Assembly (NCBI GenBank): GCA_905233905.1
Contig: CAJOFN010000007.1
Location: forward strand, 1-57,096
Direction of reading: 5' to 3'
Length of the DNA: 57,096 nucleotides
Source: an uncultured Lachnospiraceae bacterium
GTDB lineage: Bacteria; Bacillota; Clostridia; Lachnospirales; Lachnospiraceae
Of the stretch, positions 36,554 to 45,810 are shown piece after piece (position 1 is the stretch's first letter; each line of letters starts with the position of its first letter). The notes below the pieces were generated by a model. That model made no database searches, was not told the origin of the DNA, and worked only from the letters and a program-made list of their open reading frames with translations. The position numbers and the translations under genes were made by a program.

Positions 36554-37186
36554 ATGAAGAACAGGCACAGCCAGACCAACAATCCCTTTTTTGCAGGAAG
36601 CAGTAAAAAGATCAGCAAAAACGGGCTTAATTTCAGACGCAGGAGGCATAAGCCGGACAGAAAGCTTGTCATGGGCAAGTTCTTTGTTGTTATCGAGACG
36701 GTTCTTGTAATAGCCCTTGCCTTTGTCATAGTAGAGGCTTTTGGTATAAGGACCTCCGTCGTCGGCGAGTCCATGGAAAAGACCTTATCCGACGGTGATG
36801 AGGTGCTTTTAAACCGGGCGGTGGGGACGTTATTTTCCCTGCACAGAGGCCAGATGATAGCCTTTCTGCCAAGCGGCAAGGAAGACGCCACGGTCAGTAT
36901 CAAGCGCATAATCGGCTGTCCCCATGATACGGTTCTTATTGAAAACGGCTCCGTATATGTAAACGGCGATAATTACGATGATATTTCCGAGTCCGATTAC
37001 ATTGAGGTAGCAGGACTGGCATCAAGGGAGATAAAGCTTGGCGACGGCGAGTATTTCGTATTGGGAGATAACCGCAACAACAGCCAGGACAGCCGTTTTG
37101 AATCAGTAGGAAACATCAAAAAGGAATACGTGCTGGGAGCCGTCTGGTTTAAGGTATCAGGAAACGGCTTCGGATTGGTAGAATAG
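36554..37186 (+). CDS. lepB: Signal peptidase I (first copy)
   Basis: A 210-residue type I signal peptidase that removes signal peptides from exported proteins. A basic N-terminal tail (to about 40) precedes one membrane helix (about 43-63). The catalytic serine is S73 in VVGESMEKTL and the general base lysine is K117 in VSIKRIIG, followed by YFVLGDNRNNSQDSR. It is one of two such genes separated only by rbgA. Its stop is directly followed by the rbgA start codon. Confidence 0.93.
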   Translation: MKNRHSQTNNPFFAGSSKKISKNGLNFRRRRHKPDRKLVMGKFFVVIETVLVIALAFVIVEAFGIRTSVVGESMEKTLSDGDEVLLNRAVGTLFSLHRGQMIAFLPSGKEDATVSIKRIIGCPHDTVLIENGSVYVNGDNYDDISESDYIEVAGLASREIKLGDGEYFVLGDNRNNSQDSRFESVGNIKKEYVLGAVWFKVSGNGFGLVE

Positions 37187-38035
37187 ATGAATATTCAATG
37201 GTTTCCGGGTCACATGACAAAGGCGATCCGCCAGATGAAGGAAGACATAAAGCTGATCGACCTGGTGATAGAAATATGTGACGCCAGGATACCTGTATCC
37301 AGCCGCAATCCTGAGATAGATGATCTGGCCCGTGGCAAGGAGAGGATAGTCCTTCTTAACAAGAGCGACCTGGCGGATCCGGATGCGACCCAGGAATGGG
37401 TCAGGCATTTTGAAAAGAAGGGCATATACGCCGTTTCGATAAATGCCAGGGAGCGGAAGAGCTTTCGTGCTGTCGATAATATCATTGAAAAGGCCATGGC
37501 CAAAAAGCGCAAACGGGACGAGAGCAGGGGTATAAGACCGCGGCCGGTCCGGACCATAATAGTTGGAATACCCAACAGCGGCAAGTCCACGTTTATCAAC
37601 TCCTACGCCAAAGGCGCCAGGGCAAAGACAGGCAATACGCCGGGAGTTACCCGGGGCAAGCAGTGGATACGCCGGGGCAAGAGCCTGGAGCTTTTAGATA
37701 CGCCGGGGATTCTCTGGCCCAAGTTTGAAGATGAGACGGTAGGCATACATCTTGCCTGCGTCGGCTCCATTAAGGATCAGATAGTAGATACACAGGAGCT
37801 TGCGGTATTGCTCATTGAGATTGTAAATGGTCTGTATCCGGATGCCATAAGAGATACCTACGGCATAGAGTCAGAGGATGCGGGGAAGTTTATTGATGAA
37901 TTTGCCGATAGTCACGGCTGTCTGATAGCCGGCGGCGAAAGGGATATAAAACGGGCATGCACCCTGTTGTTGACCGACTTCAGAGCCGGTAAATGGGGCA
38001 GGCTTTCCATTGAAAAGGTAGCAGCGTATGAATGA
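37187..38035 (+). CDS. rbgA: Ribosome biogenesis GTPase RbgA (YlqF)
   Basis: A 282-residue circularly permuted GTPase needed for late 50S assembly. The motif order is G4 LLNKSDL, then G1 GIPNSGKST and G3 DTPGIL, as expected for the permuted YlqF group. The start IQWFPGHMTKAIRQM is typical. It begins immediately after lepB and ends 8 bases into the second signal peptidase gene. Confidence 0.95.
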   Translation: MNIQWFPGHMTKAIRQMKEDIKLIDLVIEICDARIPVSSRNPEIDDLARGKERIVLLNKSDLADPDATQEWVRHFEKKGIYAVSINARERKSFRAVDNIIEKAMAKKRKRDESRGIRPRPVRTIIVGIPNSGKSTFINSYAKGARAKTGNTPGVTRGKQWIRRGKSLELLDTPGILWPKFEDETVGIHLACVGSIKDQIVDTQELAVLLIEIVNGLYPDAIRDTYGIESEDAGKFIDEFADSHGCLIAGGERDIKRACTLLLTDFRAGKWGRLSIEKVAAYE

Positions 38036-38855
38036 ACAAGGTGAAAGAGAGCAGACGGAAGGGTTAGACGACCTTTTGGATGAGATACTTCAAAAGAACA
38101 TGGAGAATGAGGTAAGACCCAAGTTTAGGGAGCCTGTAATTGACGAGATACCTCTGCCTGAGGATATCAATGAGGACGAGGATGAGGAGATCGTTGCCAT
38201 AAAGCCCACTCCTGAGGAATATCTGGACAAGGTTTTTTCGGAGTCTGAGGAAGAAGCTGCCGAAGCTTCTGAAAAGCCCGAGGATATGAGGGTTATTGAG
38301 ATGGAATCCGGGTCTGAGGGTGAGACAGGCATCACCAAAAAGGACATCCTCTCAATGCTGGGCTATGTGGTCATAGTCTTCCTCCTGACATTTGTGATAG
38401 TCCACTACGTGGGTCAGCGTACCAGGGTCAGTGGGTCATCCATGGAAAATACCTTAAGCAACGGTGACAATCTGATAGTAGACAAGCTTTCCTACAGGTT
38501 TTCTGATCCGGAGCGTTTTGATGTTATTATCTTCCCATATCAGTATGAGGAGGATACATATTATATCAAGCGTATAATAGGGCTTCCCCACGAAACCATT
38601 CAGATCACTCTGGACGGTACCATATACGTGGACGGGGAGATTTTGGATGAGGATTACGGATTGGAGACCATTGTTGATCCCGGCATGGCAATAGACCCGA
38701 TAGTGCTGGGAGATGATGAATACTTTGTTCTCGGAGACAATCGGAACAATTCATCAGACAGCCGGTTTTCGGGAGTAGGAAAGGTCAAACGCGAGGATAT
38801 AATAGGAAGAGCCTGGATAAGGATATATCCATTCAACAAGATACGGAAGCTGTAG
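38028..38855 (+). CDS. lepB: Signal peptidase I (second copy, long acidic N-terminus)
   Basis: A 275-residue type I signal peptidase. The first 100 residues are very acidic (DINEDEDEEI, SESEEEAAEASE) and look disordered and cytoplasmic. One membrane helix follows (about 109-128), then the catalytic serine S138 in VSGSSMENTL, lysine K181 in YYIKRIIG, and FVLGDNRNNSSDSR. The acidic tail is not part of the standard family and may mediate protein contacts. Its start overlaps rbgA by 8 bases and rnhB follows after 2 bases. Confidence 0.93.
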   Translation: MNEQGEREQTEGLDDLLDEILQKNMENEVRPKFREPVIDEIPLPEDINEDEDEEIVAIKPTPEEYLDKVFSESEEEAAEASEKPEDMRVIEMESGSEGETGITKKDILSMLGYVVIVFLLTFVIVHYVGQRTRVSGSSMENTLSNGDNLIVDKLSYRFSDPERFDVIIFPYQYEEDTYYIKRIIGLPHETIQITLDGTIYVDGEILDEDYGLETIVDPGMAIDPIVLGDDEYFVLGDNRNNSSDSRFSGVGKVKREDIIGRAWIRIYPFNKIRKL

Positions 38856-38857
38856 CC

Positions 38858-39619
38858 ATGGCAGAGACTATTAAAGACATAAAAAACAGGTTCGACAACT
38901 GTGATAAAGGCGGATTTTCCGCCTTTATTTTGGATTATGAAAAGGATGACAGAGCCGGAGTCCAAAGGCTGGTACTAAGAGCTAAAAATGAACTTGCAAA
39001 GCTTGAGGCAGAGAAAAAGCGGCTCTATGAAATGGGCGCTTTTGAACGCAAATACAGGGGAGAATGTCCGGATATATGCGGGATTGACGAGGCCGGCCGC
39101 GGTCCACTGGCAGGTCCTGTTGTGGCAGGGGCGGTTATTTTGCCGGAAGATGCCGATATATTATATATAAATGATTCCAAGAAGCTGTCGCCGGGGCTTC
39201 GGGAGGAGCTTTTTGACAAGATCTGCAAGGAAGCAAAAGCGGTGGGAGTTGGTATGGCTTCTCCTTCGGAGATAGATGAGATAAACATCCTCCAGGCTAC
39301 TTATCTTGCAATGAGAAGGGCTATAAAGGACCTTGGGACAGTGCCGGATATGCTCTTAAACGACGCGGTGGTGATCCCCGAGGTTGGCGTAAGACAGGTG
39401 GGGATAATAAAGGGCGACGCAAAGAGCGTTTCCATAGCTGCCGCAAGCATAATCGCCAAGGTCACAAGGGACAGAATAATGGCAGATTATGATAAGAAAT
39501 ATCCGGGATACGGATTTGCGGCGCACAAGGGCTATGGCACCAAAGAACATTACGCGGCAATAGAAAAGCTTGGAATCTGTGAGATACACAGGAAAACGTT
39601 TCTAAAGGGGATAGTGTAG
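38858..39619 (+). CDS. rnhB: Ribonuclease HII
   Basis: A 253-residue RNase H that cuts RNA in RNA-DNA hybrids, including single ribonucleotides in DNA. ICGIDEAGRGPLAGPVVAGAV carries the first two acidic metal ligands, and the later SIAAASIIAKVTRD and HKGYGTKEHY are typical. The N-terminal 70 residues form the helical extension common in Firmicutes RnhB. It lies in the rplS-rbgA-rnhB order known from Bacillus. Confidence 0.95.
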   Translation: MAETIKDIKNRFDNCDKGGFSAFILDYEKDDRAGVQRLVLRAKNELAKLEAEKKRLYEMGAFERKYRGECPDICGIDEAGRGPLAGPVVAGAVILPEDADILYINDSKKLSPGLREELFDKICKEAKAVGVGMASPSEIDEINILQATYLAMRRAIKDLGTVPDMLLNDAVVIPEVGVRQVGIIKGDAKSVSIAAASIIAKVTRDRIMADYDKKYPGYGFAAHKGYGTKEHYAAIEKLGICEIHRKTFLKGIV

Positions 39620-41776
39620 ATGCACATATCTGATATGGTCAGGGCTTTTTCAAGCAATCAGATTGTTGACAATAAGGTACCAAAGGGTACTAAGGGAACG
39701 AATAGCGCGCCGGCACCGGAAAGAGGCGCTTCTTCCCAGGGGAACAATACGCTTGCTTCTCTCTCAAAGGGGGAGACCTTTGAGGGCAATGTATCAAAGG
39801 TTGAAGGAGACAGGGTAACACTGTCTCTGTCCAACGGAGAAACAGTTTCAGCAAGGCTGGCGGAGGATGTCCCTGTCAAAGAGGGACAGTCCATATTCTT
39901 CCAGGTCAAGTCCAATGACGGGAGCATGGTAAACATCCGCCCGGTATCCATTGATACCATGCAGAATCCAATGCTGCGTTCGGCGCTTTCCGCTGCCGGA
40001 TTACCCCAGAGTGAGCGCAATGTGTCAATGGTACATGAAATGATGCAGGAGCAGCTTCCAATAGATGCTGAAAGCCTTTCGGAGATGGCGCGCAATGTTG
40101 CCATGCATCCAAAGACAGATGTGGGCACGCTGATCACGATGCAGAAGGTGGGCCTGCCCATAACGGATGAGACGATACAGCAGTTTAATAATTACAAAGA
40201 GAGCGAGGGAGCCATACTTGATACAGTTGACGAGCTGTTGGAGGGTATGGGTGAGATATTTGCGGGTCCCGCCACTACTGATGCCGATGCAGGAGCCTTT
40301 GTAAAGAATCTGATGTCAATATTAGGCACGGAGGAAGGTGTTGTACCGCATCTGTTCACCGGGGAGGGAGAGCAGATACCTGTAGAAAGCACCGGTGAAG
40401 CCGTGGTGTTAGAGGTTGCGGAAGAAAGCAGCGAAATCGAAGCAGAGCCGTCTGTGGAAGGTGAAGCCGTACAGGAAGAAGCGGCTGCTGCCGGAGAGGC
40501 TGTTTTGGAGGAAACGGCAGAAGGCGGTCCTGCCTTGACAGGGAATACTAATACTTCCGTGGATGCAGCAGTTGTTACTGAGGAAGGCAGCGGGACGGCT
40601 GCCGCGAAGGCTTCGGAGAATAGTGAGTCTGCTCCAAAGAGTGTGAATAAAGAAGTGCCAACGGATACAGCTGCGACTACCGGAGCTGAAAGCGAGGCCG
40701 CCGGTAAAGCCACGGAATCAGACGATCCCATACAAAGACTTCAATCAAGATTTGAGAATATCCTAAGGAGAGCAGGAGGACAGTCAGTACAACAACAGGT
40801 CGAACAACAGACTCCAAAGACTCTTGAGATCACGGAGGAAAATGTTCAAAGGGAAAAGGTGATTATCGAGTCGGCGGATAATGACGAACAGCTTGTTGAG
40901 GTGCTGAAAAATACACCCGGTGATGATGAGGCTGTATATCCGCGAAATACCGTGGGAAACTCCGTTGATACACAGCAGGGTAAAGAGCTTGTGACCTTGT
41001 TAAAGGAATTGTCAATAGACACTAAAGAACTGACAGACAAGGACGGAAATTTAAAGAAAGACTTAAATACCACTGAGCTTTTTGCTAAAATCATCGAAGA
41101 GGTTGAGAGTAAACCTGAGGAAGCAAAGAATATGCTTGGCAGGTTGTTTAAGAACGATGCTTTTTTGGGCATAACAAAGGATGCTATGGCACAGAGGTGG
41201 ACCCTGCCGCCGGAAAAGGTTGCGGACAAGCAGGCATTAAAGGCATTTTACGCAAAGCTTTCGGTAGACATGGAGAGGCTTTCAAATGTGGCTTCTGAGG
41301 CTGCAAAAGGCGCGAATCCCGTGTCAAATGCCGCGGATTCAATTAAAAATAATGTAGATTTCATTAACCAGATCAACCAGATGTATAACTACATACAGCT
41401 CCCGCTTAAGCTGGCGGGAGGTCAGGCGACAGGGGATATGTATGTTTATTCCAACAAGAAGAGGAATATCGGAGAAAACGACGAGCTGACCGCTTTTTTG
41501 CATTTTGATCTTGAGCATCTTGGCTCGACGGATATTTCCGTTAAGATGAAGAACAAAAAGGTATCCACCAATTTCTATATGGCGGATGATGCTTCCTTTG
41601 ACCTTATAGAAAAGAATCTGCCAATCCTTCAGGAAAAGCTTGAAAGGTTGGGCTACAGCGTAAGCCTTAATGTCTCACATGATGAGGAGACTGTGGATTT
41701 CGTGGAGGATTTCTTAAAGCAGGGGACTTCGGCAGGCTCAGACATCAGAAGATACACATTTGATATGATGGCGTAG
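39620..41776 (+). CDS. YlqG/FliK-like protein with low-complexity middle
   Basis: A 718-residue protein. The N-terminal part has a small beta domain (GETFEGNVSKVEGDRVTLSL, about 50-110), then a helical region. Residues about 250-390 are a low-complexity stretch rich in Glu, Ala, Ser and Thr. The C-terminal part (about 590-700; AFLHFDLEHLGSTDISVKM, then LPILQEKLERLGYSVSLNV) resembles the C-terminal domain of the flagellar hook-length protein FliK. In Bacillus the same place, between rnhB and the FlhB-like ylqH, holds ylqG. It is not clear that it acts in the flagellum. It begins one base after the rnhB stop. Confidence 0.72.
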   Translation: MHISDMVRAFSSNQIVDNKVPKGTKGTNSAPAPERGASSQGNNTLASLSKGETFEGNVSKVEGDRVTLSLSNGETVSARLAEDVPVKEGQSIFFQVKSNDGSMVNIRPVSIDTMQNPMLRSALSAAGLPQSERNVSMVHEMMQEQLPIDAESLSEMARNVAMHPKTDVGTLITMQKVGLPITDETIQQFNNYKESEGAILDTVDELLEGMGEIFAGPATTDADAGAFVKNLMSILGTEEGVVPHLFTGEGEQIPVESTGEAVVLEVAEESSEIEAEPSVEGEAVQEEAAAAGEAVLEETAEGGPALTGNTNTSVDAAVVTEEGSGTAAAKASENSESAPKSVNKEVPTDTAATTGAESEAAGKATESDDPIQRLQSRFENILRRAGGQSVQQQVEQQTPKTLEITEENVQREKVIIESADNDEQLVEVLKNTPGDDEAVYPRNTVGNSVDTQQGKELVTLLKELSIDTKELTDKDGNLKKDLNTTELFAKIIEEVESKPEEAKNMLGRLFKNDAFLGITKDAMAQRWTLPPEKVADKQALKAFYAKLSVDMERLSNVASEAAKGANPVSNAADSIKNNVDFINQINQMYNYIQLPLKLAGGQATGDMYVYSNKKRNIGENDELTAFLHFDLEHLGSTDISVKMKNKKVSTNFYMADDASFDLIEKNLPILQEKLERLGYSVSLNVSHDEETVDFVEDFLKQGTSAGSDIRRYTFDMMA

Positions 41777-41779
41777 GAT

Positions 41780-42109
41780 ATGGCAGACAGAAACAGCGAG
41801 AATTACGATTTACAGGAAACAGATAAGGACCTGACGGCGGTTGCGCTGGCGTATAACCCCGGAGATGAGGCGCCGAAGATACTTGCCACCGGAAAGGGGC
41901 ATATCGCCCGGCGTATCATTGACGAGGCAAAGGCCAATGATGTGCCCTTTTACAAGGACAGTCAGCTTGCGGAGACCTTGTCCGCCCTTGAGATAGGAGA
42001 CGCAATACCGCCGGAGCTGTATGAGGTAGTGGCGCAGATCCTGGTATTTGTTGATGGTATGGATAAAGTTAAATCCAAGCTTGATGCAGCGGGCTTTGAC
42101 ATGCATTAG
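41780..42109 (+). CDS. FlhB C-terminal-like protein (YlqH type)
   Basis: A 109-residue soluble protein matching only the cytoplasmic C-terminal domain of FlhB, the flagellar export switch: VALAYNPGDEAPKILATGKGHIARRIIDEA, then VPFYKDSQLAETLSALEIGDAIPPELYEVVAQIL. The autocleavage motif NPTH of FlhB is replaced by NPGD, so self-cleavage is not expected. It follows the YlqG/FliK-like gene by 3 bases, echoing the substrate-switch pair FliK-FlhB and the Bacillus ylqG-ylqH pair. Confidence 0.88.
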   Translation: MADRNSENYDLQETDKDLTAVALAYNPGDEAPKILATGKGHIARRIIDEAKANDVPFYKDSQLAETLSALEIGDAIPPELYEVVAQILVFVDGMDKVKSKLDAAGFDMH

Positions 42110-42129
42110 TATTACAGGAGACAACAGGC

Positions 42130-42486
42130 TTGAACAAACGGGCTACGGGAAGTAAATACGAGGATCTCGCAGCAGGCTTTCTTGTTAAAAAAGGATATAA
42201 GATAATCAAAAGAAACTATCGGATACGGGGCGGAGAGCTTGATATAGCAGCAACAAAGGACGGCGTCCTTGTGATATGCGAGGTTAAGTACAGGAGCAGT
42301 GGCAATTTCGGGGACGCATTAGAGGCTGTTGATCACCGCAAGCAGCTTCAGATATCAAAGGTTACCATGCATTTTATGAACCAGTTCCATTATCCGCCGG
42401 ATACACAGGTGAGATTTGACGTAATAGGCGTGACGAAGGATGATATTATCCACGTGGAAAACGCCTTTTTGTATTGCAGCAGATGA
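42130..42486 (+). CDS. YraN (UPF0102) family nuclease-like protein
   Basis: A 118-residue protein with the restriction-endonuclease-like fold seen in Holliday-junction resolvases and related enzymes. The metal site residues are in RGGELDIAATKDGVLVICEVKYRSS. The function of the family is not settled. The start is TTG with AGGAG about 9 bases upstream. Its place near rnhB is usual in Gram-positive genomes. The last four bases overlap the next gene's ATG (ATGA). Confidence 0.88.
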   Translation: MNKRATGSKYEDLAAGFLVKKGYKIIKRNYRIRGGELDIAATKDGVLVICEVKYRSSGNFGDALEAVDHRKQLQISKVTMHFMNQFHYPPDTQVRFDVIGVTKDDIIHVENAFLYCSR

Positions 42487-43832
42487 AGGTTGCCATGGAC
42501 AAGAGTACACATGTAATAAGTCAGGTGGAGGAAGCCTCTCCCGGGGCAAGAGCAGGCTTTAAGGCCGGAGATATTCTTATCTCCATAAACGGACACGAAA
42601 TTAAAGATATATTTGATTATCATTATCTGTCTGATGATGAGAAGCTTGATGCCGTTGTACTGCGAAAAGACAGTGAAATACGGTTAAAGGTCAGAAAGTC
42701 TCCCGGGGAGGATCTGGGGATATCCTTTAAGAGCGGGCTTATGGATGACTATAAGTCCTGCAGGAATAAGTGCATATTCTGCTTTATTGACCAGATGCCG
42801 CCGGGAATGAGGGATACCTTATATTTCAAGGACGACGATACCAGACTGTCCTTTCTGCAGGGGAATTATGTCACCCTTACCAATGTATCCGATGAGGAGC
42901 TGGACAGGATCATAGGCTACAGGCTTGCGCCCATCAATGTTTCCGTGCATGCCACAGATCCGAAGCTACGGTGTGAGATGCTCAATAACCGCTTTGCCGG
43001 GGATATAATGGAAAAGCTCAGACGCATTGCTGATGCAAGACTTCCCATGAATGCCCAGATCGTGCTGTGCAAGGGAGTAAATGACGGCAGGGCGCTGGAT
43101 AAGACCATAGGAGATCTGCTTACCCTCGCTCCCCAGCTTGAAAGCCTGTCAGTGGTGCCGGTAGGGCTTACCAAATTCAGGGAAGGACTTTTTGATTTAG
43201 AGTCCTTTGACAGAGAAGACGCCTGCGCTGTCCTTGATCAGATAGAAGGGTGGCAGGATAAGGCCATGAAGCTTTGTCAAAGGCATTTTGTATTTGCTTC
43301 TGATGAATGGTATCTGCTGGCAAGAAGAAGGCTTCCAGCTGAGGAGGCTTATGACGGGTACTTACAGCTTGAAAACGGCGTTGGGATGTTGAGGCTTTTG
43401 GAGAGGGAGTTTGTGGAGGCTCTGGCAGAGCATAAAATGCCGCTTCTTCGGATCAAGAGGAAGGTTTCCATTGCAACGGGAAGGCTGTCGGCGCCTTTTG
43501 TCAAGCGTCTTTGTGAGATAGCGATGGAGAGGTTTCCGTGGCTTAGGGTTAAGGTATTTCCCATAAAAAACGATTTTTTCGGGGAAAAGATCACGGTATC
43601 CGGGCTTATCACCGGAAGGGATCTTATAGCGCAGCTTTCGGATAAAGCCTTAGGGGATGAGCTGCTGCTTCCGGTAAACATGTTCCGCTCCGGAGAGAAA
43701 GTTTTTTTGGATGATGTGAGCGTTTCAGATGTTAAGGAAGCTTTACATATCAAGGTACATATTGTAAAATCAAGCGGAGAGGATCTGCTCGATTCTCTTT
43801 TGGGAATCCGGCAGGGAAGAAGGTTAATATGA
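42483..43832 (+). CDS. DUF512 radical-SAM-like iron-sulfur protein with PDZ domain
   Basis: A 449-residue protein. Residues 1-70 form a PDZ-like domain (GARAGFKAGDILISINGHEI). It then has CRNKCIFCF, a CX3CX2C iron-sulfur motif of the radical SAM type (about 93-100), followed by the DUF512 C-terminal domain (about 270-440). The family lies beside der in Clostridia and is conserved, but its reaction is unknown. The ATG at 42483 overlaps the yraN stop; another ATG at 42495 with AAGG 5 bases upstream is also possible. Confidence 0.9.
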   Translation: MKVAMDKSTHVISQVEEASPGARAGFKAGDILISINGHEIKDIFDYHYLSDDEKLDAVVLRKDSEIRLKVRKSPGEDLGISFKSGLMDDYKSCRNKCIFCFIDQMPPGMRDTLYFKDDDTRLSFLQGNYVTLTNVSDEELDRIIGYRLAPINVSVHATDPKLRCEMLNNRFAGDIMEKLRRIADARLPMNAQIVLCKGVNDGRALDKTIGDLLTLAPQLESLSVVPVGLTKFREGLFDLESFDREDACAVLDQIEGWQDKAMKLCQRHFVFASDEWYLLARRRLPAEEAYDGYLQLENGVGMLRLLEREFVEALAEHKMPLLRIKRKVSIATGRLSAPFVKRLCEIAMERFPWLRVKVFPIKNDFFGEKITVSGLITGRDLIAQLSDKALGDELLLPVNMFRSGEKVFLDDVSVSDVKEALHIKVHIVKSSGEDLLDSLLGIRQGRRLI

Positions 43833-45151
43833 GCAAACCAATAGTGGCGATAGTAGGGCGTCCTAATGTTGGTAAATCCACATTGTTTAACGCCTTAGCA
43901 GGTGAGAGGATCGCCATAGTAAAGGATACTCCCGGAGTCACCAGGGACAGGATCTATGCCAATGTTTCCTGGCTTGACAGGGATTTTACACTTATAGATA
44001 CAGGCGGAATAGAGCCTGACTCAAAGGATATACTCTTATCACAGATGAGGGAGCAGGCCGAGATAGCCATTATGACCGCGGATGTCATTATCTTCCTTAC
44101 AGACGCAAGGCAGGGAGTGGTTGACGCTGACGGCAAGGTGGCTGATATGCTCCGCAGGTCGGCAAAGCCGGTGGTTCTTGCTGTCAACAAGGTGGATAAC
44201 TTTGATAAGCAGATGCCCGATGTTTACGAGTTCTATAATCTGGGGCTTTCCGATCCAATGCCGATCTCTTCCACATCCAAGCTGGGCTTTGGCGAGCTTC
44301 TGGACGAGGTTGTCAGTCATTTCCCTGAGGGCAGCGCAGTCGAGGAAGAGGATGAGATACCAAGGATCGCCATCGTAGGCAAGCCCAATGTAGGCAAGTC
44401 ATCTCTGGTGAACAGGCTTGCAGGTGAGGAGAGGGTGATAGTTTCCGATATAGCGGGAACCACAAGAGACGCCGTGGATTCTGTTGTAAAGTATCATGGA
44501 AGAGAGTATATCTTAGTTGATACGGCAGGGCTTAGGCGCAAGAACAAGATAAAAGAAGAGCTTGAAAGATTTATGATCATAAGGGCCGTTGCGGCAGTGG
44601 AAAAGGCTGATGTGGTGCTTTTGATCATTGACGCTGTAAGCGGTGTCTCCGAGCAGGATGCCAAGATCGCCGGCATAGCCCACGAGAGGGGCAAGGGCAT
44701 ACTGATCTGCGTCAACAAATGGGATGCCATCGAAAAGACCAACAAGACAGTGCGGGAGTATGAGGATAAGATAAGACAGACCTTATCCTTTATGCCCTAT
44801 GCTGATATTGTATTTATCTCCGCCAAGTCCGGACAGAGGACGGGGAATCTGTACGACCGGATCGACGCCATTATCGCCAACAACACCATGCGTATAGCTA
44901 CGGGCGTCTTAAATGAGATAGTGACCGAGGCGGTTGCAATGCAGCAGCCCCCTTCAGACAAGGGCAAGAGGCTTAAGATATTCTATGTGACACAGGTATC
45001 AGTAAAGCCGCCCTGCTTTGTGGTATTTGTAAATGACAAAAAGTTAGCGCATTTTTCATATATAAGGTATTTGGAGAACCAGATCCGTGAAGCCTTTGGC
45101 TTCAGGGGCACATCGCTTAAGTTCATAGTAAGGCAGCGGAAGGAAGGATAG
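43829..45151 (+). CDS. der: Ribosome biogenesis GTPase Der (EngA)
   Basis: A 440-residue protein with two tandem GTPase domains and a C-terminal KH-like domain, acting in 50S assembly. Domain 1 has GRPNVGKST, DTGGIEPDS and NKVD. Domain 2 has GKPNVGKSS, DTAGLRRKNK and NKWD. The C-terminal part ends with REAFGFRGTSLKFIVRQRK. Its start overlaps the DUF512 gene by four bases, and plsY follows by one base. Confidence 0.97.
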   Translation: MSKPIVAIVGRPNVGKSTLFNALAGERIAIVKDTPGVTRDRIYANVSWLDRDFTLIDTGGIEPDSKDILLSQMREQAEIAIMTADVIIFLTDARQGVVDADGKVADMLRRSAKPVVLAVNKVDNFDKQMPDVYEFYNLGLSDPMPISSTSKLGFGELLDEVVSHFPEGSAVEEEDEIPRIAIVGKPNVGKSSLVNRLAGEERVIVSDIAGTTRDAVDSVVKYHGREYILVDTAGLRRKNKIKEELERFMIIRAVAAVEKADVVLLIIDAVSGVSEQDAKIAGIAHERGKGILICVNKWDAIEKTNKTVREYEDKIRQTLSFMPYADIVFISAKSGQRTGNLYDRIDAIIANNTMRIATGVLNEIVTEAVAMQQPPSDKGKRLKIFYVTQVSVKPPCFVVFVNDKKLAHFSYIRYLENQIREAFGFRGTSLKFIVRQRKEG

Positions 45152-45152
45152 G

Positions 45153-45806
45153 ATGCAGGTAAGTATTGTTGCAAGGCTTGTTTCGCTTGCCATCGGCTAC
45201 TGCTGTGGTCTTATTCTGATGGGCTATATTTTAGGCAGGCTGTTTCACAAGGATCTTCGGAGCCACGGCAGCGGAAATGTGGGCTCCACCAATGCCGCAA
45301 GGGTTTTAGGCAAGGCAGGCGGGCTTGTTACCATGCTTGTTGATATAGGAAAGGGGCTGCTTGCGGCGGGGATAGTGTATCTGGTATTTCACCGGATGTA
45401 TCCGGATAGCATCAGGCTGCTTATGGTCTACGGGTCCTTTGGAGCCGTGCTGGGACATGACTTTCCCTGTTACATGGGCTTTAAAGGCGGAAAGGGCGTT
45501 GCTACAAGCATAGCCTTCCTCGGAGTGGTAAATCCCGCGGCTGTACCGGCCTGTGTATTCGTATTCCTGCTGGCGGTGATCGCCACACACTATGTATCAC
45601 TTGGATCAGTGCTTGGGACCATCGCGGCGGTGCTGCTTATGTTTTTTAACGCAGGGCTTAAGGCGTACAAGAGCGATCCGGGGATGCTGCATGAGGTGAT
45701 GATACTGGTGCTGATCGCGGCAGGGCTTTTGATATTCAGGCACAGGGAGAATATAAAGCGTTTGATAAACGGAACGGAAAATCCCCTTACCTTTGGAAAG
45801 GTTTGA
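45153..45806 (+). CDS. plsY: Glycerol-3-phosphate acyltransferase PlsY
   Basis: A 217-residue membrane enzyme that acylates glycerol-3-phosphate from acyl phosphate, the first step of phospholipid synthesis. The cytoplasmic loop motifs SHGSGNVGSTNAARVLG, HDFPCYMGFKGGKGVATS and the final FRHRENIKRLINGTE are diagnostic. It has about five hydrophobic segments. gpsA, which makes its substrate, starts 4 bases downstream. Confidence 0.95.
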   Translation: MQVSIVARLVSLAIGYCCGLILMGYILGRLFHKDLRSHGSGNVGSTNAARVLGKAGGLVTMLVDIGKGLLAAGIVYLVFHRMYPDSIRLLMVYGSFGAVLGHDFPCYMGFKGGKGVATSIAFLGVVNPAAVPACVFVFLLAVIATHYVSLGSVLGTIAAVLLMFFNAGLKAYKSDPGMLHEVMILVLIAAGLLIFRHRENIKRLINGTENPLTFGKV

Positions 45807-45810
45807 TATA

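Noticed and set aside
36104-36649. 181-residue minus-strand ORF across rplS and lepB
   Set aside because: Runs through rplS, its terminator and the start of lepB in antisense; no promoter or family match.
40192-40731. 179-residue minus-strand ORF opposite the FliK-like gene
   Set aside because: Mirrors the low-complexity Glu/Ala region of the sense gene, giving Ser/Ala repeats; no independent support.
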